Program-made: the position numbers and the translations under genes
Source: an uncultured Pseudomonas sp.
GTDB lineage: Bacteria > Pseudomonadota > Gammaproteobacteria > Pseudomonadales > Pseudomonadaceae
DNA length: 64,000 bases
Reading direction: 5' to 3'
NCBI RefSeq assembly: GCF_913777995.1
Contig: NZ_CAJYVE010000015.1
Coordinates: 32,544 to 96,543, forward strand
The notes under the pieces: model-generated
Databases searched by the model: none
What the model saw: the letters and a program-made list of their open reading frames with translations, nothing else
Told to the model about the DNA's origin: nothing
In this document: in pieces, positions 60,600 through 64,000 of the stretch
Layout of the letters: every line of letters starts with the position of its first letter
Numbering within the stretch: the stretch's first letter is position 1

Positions 60600-61586
60600 T
60601 CAGCCCACCTTGACCATTTGTGGATGGTGCTGGCCGCGCTCACCCTGCTCGGGCAGGTGGTCCAGGTCACGGCTGACCAGCAGCAGGACCTGTGCCGAAG
60701 CGTCGGAGACCTGGGCCTTGTAGCCGGCGATGGAACGGGCGAAGACGTTGTAGATGACCACCGCCGGAATGGCCGCGACCAGACCGATGGCAGTGGCCAG
60801 CAGGGCTTCGGCGATACCGGGGGCGACCACGGCGAGGTTGGTGGTCTGGGTCTTGGCGATGCCGATGAAGCTGTTCATGATGCCCCACACGGTGCCGAAC
60901 AGACCGACGAAGGGCGCGGTGGAGCCGATGGTGGCCAGCACGCCTGTCCCGGTGCTCATGGTGCGACCGCAGTTGGCCACTAGGCGCTCGAGGCGGAAGC
61001 TGACGCGCTCCTTGATGCCTTCGCGCTCACGGCTGTTGGCCGACAGGCGCATTTCTTCCTGGGCATCGTGGACCAGCAGGTGCGCCAGGGTGCCTTCCTT
61101 GCGGTGCTGCTCGGCGGCTTCGTTGAGGGTGCGCGCCTTCTTCAGGCTGGCGATCTCGGTGCGCAGACGACGCTTGGCGCCCAGCAGCTCGAGGCCTTTG
61201 GCGATCCAGATGGTCCAGGTGATGATCGAGGCCAGTGCCAGGCCGATCATCACGGCCTTCACCACGATGTCGGCGTTCTGGTACATGCCCCAGGGCGACA
61301 GATCGTGGGCGCTCATGCCCAGGCTGTTCTCGCCGGCCAGCGCGTCGTCATCCGCAGCCTGGTCGCCAGCGGGCGCGGCGGCCGGTGCGCTTGGCGCGGC
61401 ATTCTGGGTGGCGGGGGCTGGTGCCGTGGCGGCAGCGGGGGTCGCACCGTTGGCGGCTGGTGCGGTCTGATCGGCAAGGGCGACAGGCGCGAGTGTCAGA
61501 CTCAGCGCCAGTGCAGCTGCCGCGCGCCAGGCGCGAGTCAGGCTGAAAAGCGTGGTTGGCGAGGCGGTTGGAGAAGTGCGTGTCAT
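60600..61586 (-). CDS. exbB: Biopolymer transport protein ExbB
   Basis: 328 residues from the ATG at 61586. It has a signal peptide (about 1-38), then a periplasmic Ala/Pro-rich extension (about 40-110), as is typical for P. putida ExbB, then three membrane spans. Conserved: TGTGVLATIGSTAPFVGLFGTVWGIM and ATAIGLVAAIPAVVIYN. First gene of the TonB complex operon. A Fur-box-like stretch lies upstream. Confidence 0.93.
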   Translation of the reverse strand: MTRTSPTASPTTLFSLTRAWRAAAALALSLTLAPVALADQTAPAANGATPAAATAPAPATQNAAPSAPAAAPAGDQAADDDALAGENSLGMSAHDLSPWGMYQNADIVVKAVMIGLALASIITWTIWIAKGLELLGAKRRLRTEIASLKKARTLNEAAEQHRKEGTLAHLLVHDAQEEMRLSANSREREGIKERVSFRLERLVANCGRTMSTGTGVLATIGSTAPFVGLFGTVWGIMNSFIGIAKTQTTNLAVVAPGIAEALLATAIGLVAAIPAVVIYNVFARSIAGYKAQVSDASAQVLLLVSRDLDHLPEQGERGQHHPQMVKVG

Positions 61587-61659
61587 GCGGGCCGGACCTG
61601 AAATGTATAGAACATGGTGCGCCGTCACGGAGGACATTGCGCAATGGCTAGAGCAAAGA

Positions 61660-61678
61660 GCGCAATTATTGCAAATCG
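61660..61678. promoter_or_regulatory. Possible Fur site upstream of exbB
   Basis: AATTATTGCAAATCGTTCT is AT-rich with a partial GATAAT-type repeat (GCAAATCGTT). Iron control of exbB-exbD-tonB is expected in Pseudomonas, but this match is weak. Confidence 0.3.
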
Positions 61679-61734
61679 TTCTTGTTAACAAAAGTAATAC
61701 TGTATCTTTTTTTCAAATTATCTCTTGGGGCGGT

Positions 61735-61766
61735 AAAGTCCCCCCGATGAACGTCGGGTTTTTTCA
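61735..61766 (+). terminator. Intrinsic terminator just upstream of the SDR gene
   Basis: CCCGA-TGAACG-TCGGG followed by six T (61761-61766). A GGGGCGG...CCCCCC pairing precedes it. It ends about 24 bp before the next start codon, so it acts on transcripts starting in the exbB-SDR gap. Confidence 0.7.
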
Positions 61767-61789
61767 TTTTCTGCATGAGGTAAAAGGCA

Positions 61790-62638
61790 ATGTCCGCACC
61801 CACGCTGTTGATCGCCGGTTGTGGCGATATCGGTTCGCGCCTGGCTGCGCAATTGCTACCTCAGGGCTGGGCGGTGCATGGCCTGCGTCGTCAGGTCGCG
61901 GCGCTGTCGGCGGGCGTGTGCGGGGTCGCCGCCGACTTGTTCCAGCCACACAGGCCGGTTGCCTGGCCGACCGGCGCTATCGATTACCTGGTTTATTGTG
62001 CGACGCCTACCGAGCGTGACGAGGCCGGCTACCGCCAGGCCTACGTACAGGGCCTGCGGCACGTACTGAGTTGGTTGCGCGAGGCTGGCCAGGCGCCGCG
62101 CCGGGTGATTTTCGTCTCCAGCAGCAGTGTCTATGCGCAGAGCGAGGGCGAATGGGTCGACGAGACGTCGCCTGCCGAGGCCGAGCGCTTCTCCGGGCAG
62201 GTGCTGCTGGAAGCGGAAGGCGTCGCCCTTGGCTGCGAATGGCCGGCCAGCGTAGTACGCCTGACCGGTATCTATGGGCCGGGGCGCAACGACCTGTCGA
62301 GCAAGGTACGCCAAGGCTATCGCGTGGCGCTCGAGCCGCCGGTGTATGCCAACCGTATCCACGCCGATGATGCGGCCGGCCTGCTGGCGCATCTGCTGCA
62401 GGCCGACGCCCGGGGCGTGGTGCTGGAAGATTGCTACCTGGGGGTCGACGATGCGCCCGCGCCGCTGGCCGAGGTGGTGGCCTGGATGCGCGAGTACTTG
62501 GGGGTGACGCACTGGTCGGAACAGGAAACCCTGCGCCGTGCCGGCAGCAAGCGCTGCAGCAACGCACGGGCCCGGGCGCTGGGGTGGGTGCCGCGCTACC
62601 CGGACTATCGTGCCGGGTACGCGGCCTTGCTGGGCTGA
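61790..62638 (+). CDS. NAD-dependent epimerase/dehydratase-like SDR protein (YeeZ type)
   Basis: 282 residues from the ATG at 61790 (GAGGTAAAAGG upstream). Rossmann motif LLIAGCGDIGSRLA at the N terminus (GxGxxG variant), active-site-like VSSSSVYAQ and a Tyr/Lys region with FSGQVLLEAE that lacks the canonical YxxxK. Such YeeZ proteins are of unknown function. It is divergent from exbB. Confidence 0.78.
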   Translation: MSAPTLLIAGCGDIGSRLAAQLLPQGWAVHGLRRQVAALSAGVCGVAADLFQPHRPVAWPTGAIDYLVYCATPTERDEAGYRQAYVQGLRHVLSWLREAGQAPRRVIFVSSSSVYAQSEGEWVDETSPAEAERFSGQVLLEAEGVALGCEWPASVVRLTGIYGPGRNDLSSKVRQGYRVALEPPVYANRIHADDAAGLLAHLLQADARGVVLEDCYLGVDDAPAPLAEVVAWMREYLGVTHWSEQETLRRAGSKRCSNARARALGWVPRYPDYRAGYAALLG

Positions 62639-62645
62639 CGGCCCG

Positions 62646-63386
62646 TTATTGCTTTTCCAGCCGCCAGCGGCGCTCACCAGGGCGCAGCTGCGGCATCTCG
62701 TCGGCTGCCGCCGTGTTGATGGCCTGGAAGATTTCCAGCTGGCGACCCTTGCGCATGAAGATCCATGGCGCGCCCTGTTCGGCACGCTCCAGCCACATGC
62801 TGTCGTACTCGCCGCTCATGGCGGCGCAGTCGCCGGCCAGGCACAAGGCATAGCGGTCGTTGTCGCCCAGGCCCTGCAGGCTGCCGTCGGGGTTGAACTG
62901 TACGGTGGAGCCCTGGCCCGGCCCGTTGGTGATGGTCCACTTGCCGCCCAGGTAGGCGCCGTACAGCGCGCTTTCGAAGCTGCTGCCTGGCGGTGCGTCC
63001 GGTGCCGGAGCCGCCTTCGGCTTGACGAAGTGCTGCTCGGGGCCCGACTCGCTGGCTGCCTGGGTCAACTGGCCGGCGGCCACGCTCAGGTCTTCGAAGA
63101 AGTTGCCGTAGAACTCGATCCGCAGCTTGCCGTTCTTGCTGTCGATGATCTTGCCTTCGCCCAGCTCGAAGCCATTGGAAAAGGACGCTTCACCGGACTT
63201 GCTGTCGACCTGCCATTCCAGATTGGGGCCGCGTGACAGCAGGGCTTCGCGCAGGTTGTCGCTCTTCACGGCAGCGTCGATGGCATCCTGGTTGATCCAG
63301 ACGCCGTCGGGGTTGAGGTCGGTGTGGCTGGCGCAGCCACTGACGAGTGCGGCCAGCAGTGAGAGGGCGAGCGCACGGCGCATCAT
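62646..63386 (-). CDS. Lipoprotein of unknown function, ridA-linked
   Basis: 246 residues from the ATG at 63386 (AAGGAAGG upstream; the next codon is also ATG). Lipobox VSGC (Cys18). The body has two domain-like parts: about 25-110 with SNGFELGEGKIIDSKNGKL, and about 135-245 with YLGGKWTITNGPGQGSTVQF and YALCLAGDCAAMSGEYDSM (a probable disulfide). It follows ridA by 54 bp. Conserved next to ridA-spoT in Pseudomonas. Confidence 0.7.
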   Translation of the reverse strand: MMRRALALSLLAALVSGCASHTDLNPDGVWINQDAIDAAVKSDNLREALLSRGPNLEWQVDSKSGEASFSNGFELGEGKIIDSKNGKLRIEFYGNFFEDLSVAAGQLTQAASESGPEQHFVKPKAAPAPDAPPGSSFESALYGAYLGGKWTITNGPGQGSTVQFNPDGSLQGLGDNDRYALCLAGDCAAMSGEYDSMWLERAEQGAPWIFMRKGRQLEIFQAINTAAADEMPQLRPGERRWRLEKQ

Positions 63387-63440
63387 GGAATCCTTCCTTT
63401 GCACGGGGGTGGCGCAGCGCCAAGGCTGCGCCGGGATGGG

Positions 63441-63821
63441 TTACTCGACGACCAGGATGGCGTCCATTTCGACCTGCGAACCACGCGGCAGGGCAGCCAC
63501 GCCGATGGCGGCGCGGGCCGGGTAGGGCTGTTCGAAGTACTTGCCCATGATCTCGTTGACCTTGGCGAAGTGGCCCAGGTCGGTCAGGAAGATGTTCAGC
63601 TTGACGATGTTCTTGAACGAACCGCCTGCTTCTTCCGCCACAGCCTTGAGGTTCTCGAACACCTGGACGGTCTGGGCCTCGAAGCCTTCGACCAGTTCCA
63701 TGGTCTTGGGATCCAGCGGGATCTGGCCAGACATGTACACGGTGTTACCGGCCTTGATCGCCTGCGAATAGGTGCCGATGGCGGCAGGGGCCTTGTCGCT
63801 GTTGATGACGGTCTTGCTCAT
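63441..63821 (-). CDS. ridA: Enamine/imine deaminase RidA
   Basis: 126 residues. RidA motifs [37 protein letters not shown], and [20 protein letters not shown] with the catalytic-site Arg (about 105). It hydrolyses reactive enamines and imines such as 2-aminoacrylate. It follows spoT on the same strand, as usual. Confidence 0.96.
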   Translation of the reverse strand: MSKTVINSDKAPAAIGTYSQAIKAGNTVYMSGQIPLDPKTMELVEGFEAQTVQVFENLKAVAEEAGGSFKNIVKLNIFLTDLGHFAKVNEIMGKYFEQPYPARAAIGVAALPRGSQVEMDAILVVE

Positions 63822-63844
63822 GATGACTCCTTGCGGTTGGCGGA

Positions 63845-64000
63845 CTACGTACGCATGCGGGTGATGCGAACCACACCGGTCAGGGTACGCAGCTTCTTGA
63901 TCACACGCGCCAGGTGCACGCGGTCGTGCACGCTGACCACCAGTTGGACCACGCTGATACGGCCGTCGCGTTCGTCCATGCTGATCTTCTCGATGTTGCC
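63845..64000 (-). CDS. spoT: SpoT C-terminal end (partial)
   Basis: Only the last 51 codons are in the window; the rest lies beyond 64000. The translated end ([37 protein letters not shown]) is the ACT domain at the C terminus of RelA/SpoT proteins. The gene order spoT-ridA supports SpoT, the bifunctional (p)ppGpp synthetase-hydrolase. Confidence 0.88.
   Translation of the reverse strand, partial: GNIEKISMDERDGRISVVQLVVSVHDRVHLARVIKKLRTLTGVVRITRMRT

Overview
The window is a GC-rich chromosomal segment of a fluorescent Pseudomonas, most likely of the P. putida group. The evidence is the gene content and order (znu locus, thrB-polA-ersA-engB, cytochrome c4-dsbA, dgcH-ampDh2-kinB-algB, oxyR-recG, exbBD-tonB, ridA-spoT), a ferulate/vanillate catabolic cluster of the P. 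putida type, and Pseudomonas REP repeats. I saw no rRNA, tRNA, prophage, CRISPR array or defence island. Almost all of it is core genome; the exceptions are one insertion sequence and several small dispersed repeats.

Region by region. 1-700: two tandem GacA/Rsm-type small RNA genes (rsmX-like, minus strand; the first is cut by the window edge) and a small membrane protein. 0.8-7.0 kb: a thioesterase, a glycine-zipper protein, an fdhD plus FdhF/YdeP-type molybdopterin oxidoreductase pair, a LysR regulator and a BON-LysM protein. 7.0-8.5 kb: an IS110-family, IS1111-group element inside a REP repeat, with a 3' non-coding region that looks like a bridge RNA (seekRNA). 8.5-12.4 kb: zinc uptake and Zur. 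12.5-19.4 kb: thrB, a DUF2782 protein, polA, the ErsA small RNA, engB, cytochrome c4 and dsbA. 19.4-28.7 kb: an EEP-family hydrolase, the diguanylate cyclase dgcH, the amidase ampDh2, kinB/algB, a BON-domain protein, small envelope proteins and an Ivy-type lysozyme inhibitor. 28.7-39.2 kb: a structured-RNA candidate, gltP and several membrane proteins including a terC homologue and a CitMHS transporter.

39.5-54.7 kb holds an aromatic-acid funnel. An OprD-type porin and an MFS permease probably bring in the acids. Fcs, Ech and Vdh turn ferulate into vanillate, and VanAB turns vanillate into protocatechuate. A thiolase and an acyl-CoA dehydrogenase ride in the same operon. A MarR-type regulator is divergent from ech, and a GntR-type VanR lies near vanAB. 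Operator-like palindromes are visible at both control regions.

54.7-64 kb: a YbaK/HDOD protein, recG, oxyR, tonB-exbD-exbB, an SDR-type protein, a lipoprotein, ridA and the 3' end of spoT.

The most unusual signals are in non-coding DNA. They are the IS1111 RNA with guide-like matches to both transposon ends and to the REP target, the tandem rsmX genes with an exact GGATCC-centred palindrome at their start sites, a DUF6124 leader with competing pairing arms and an internal terminator, a GGA-loop structured RNA near 28.8 kb, and a 116-bp MITE-like repeat. All calls come from reading the sequence; no database search was run.
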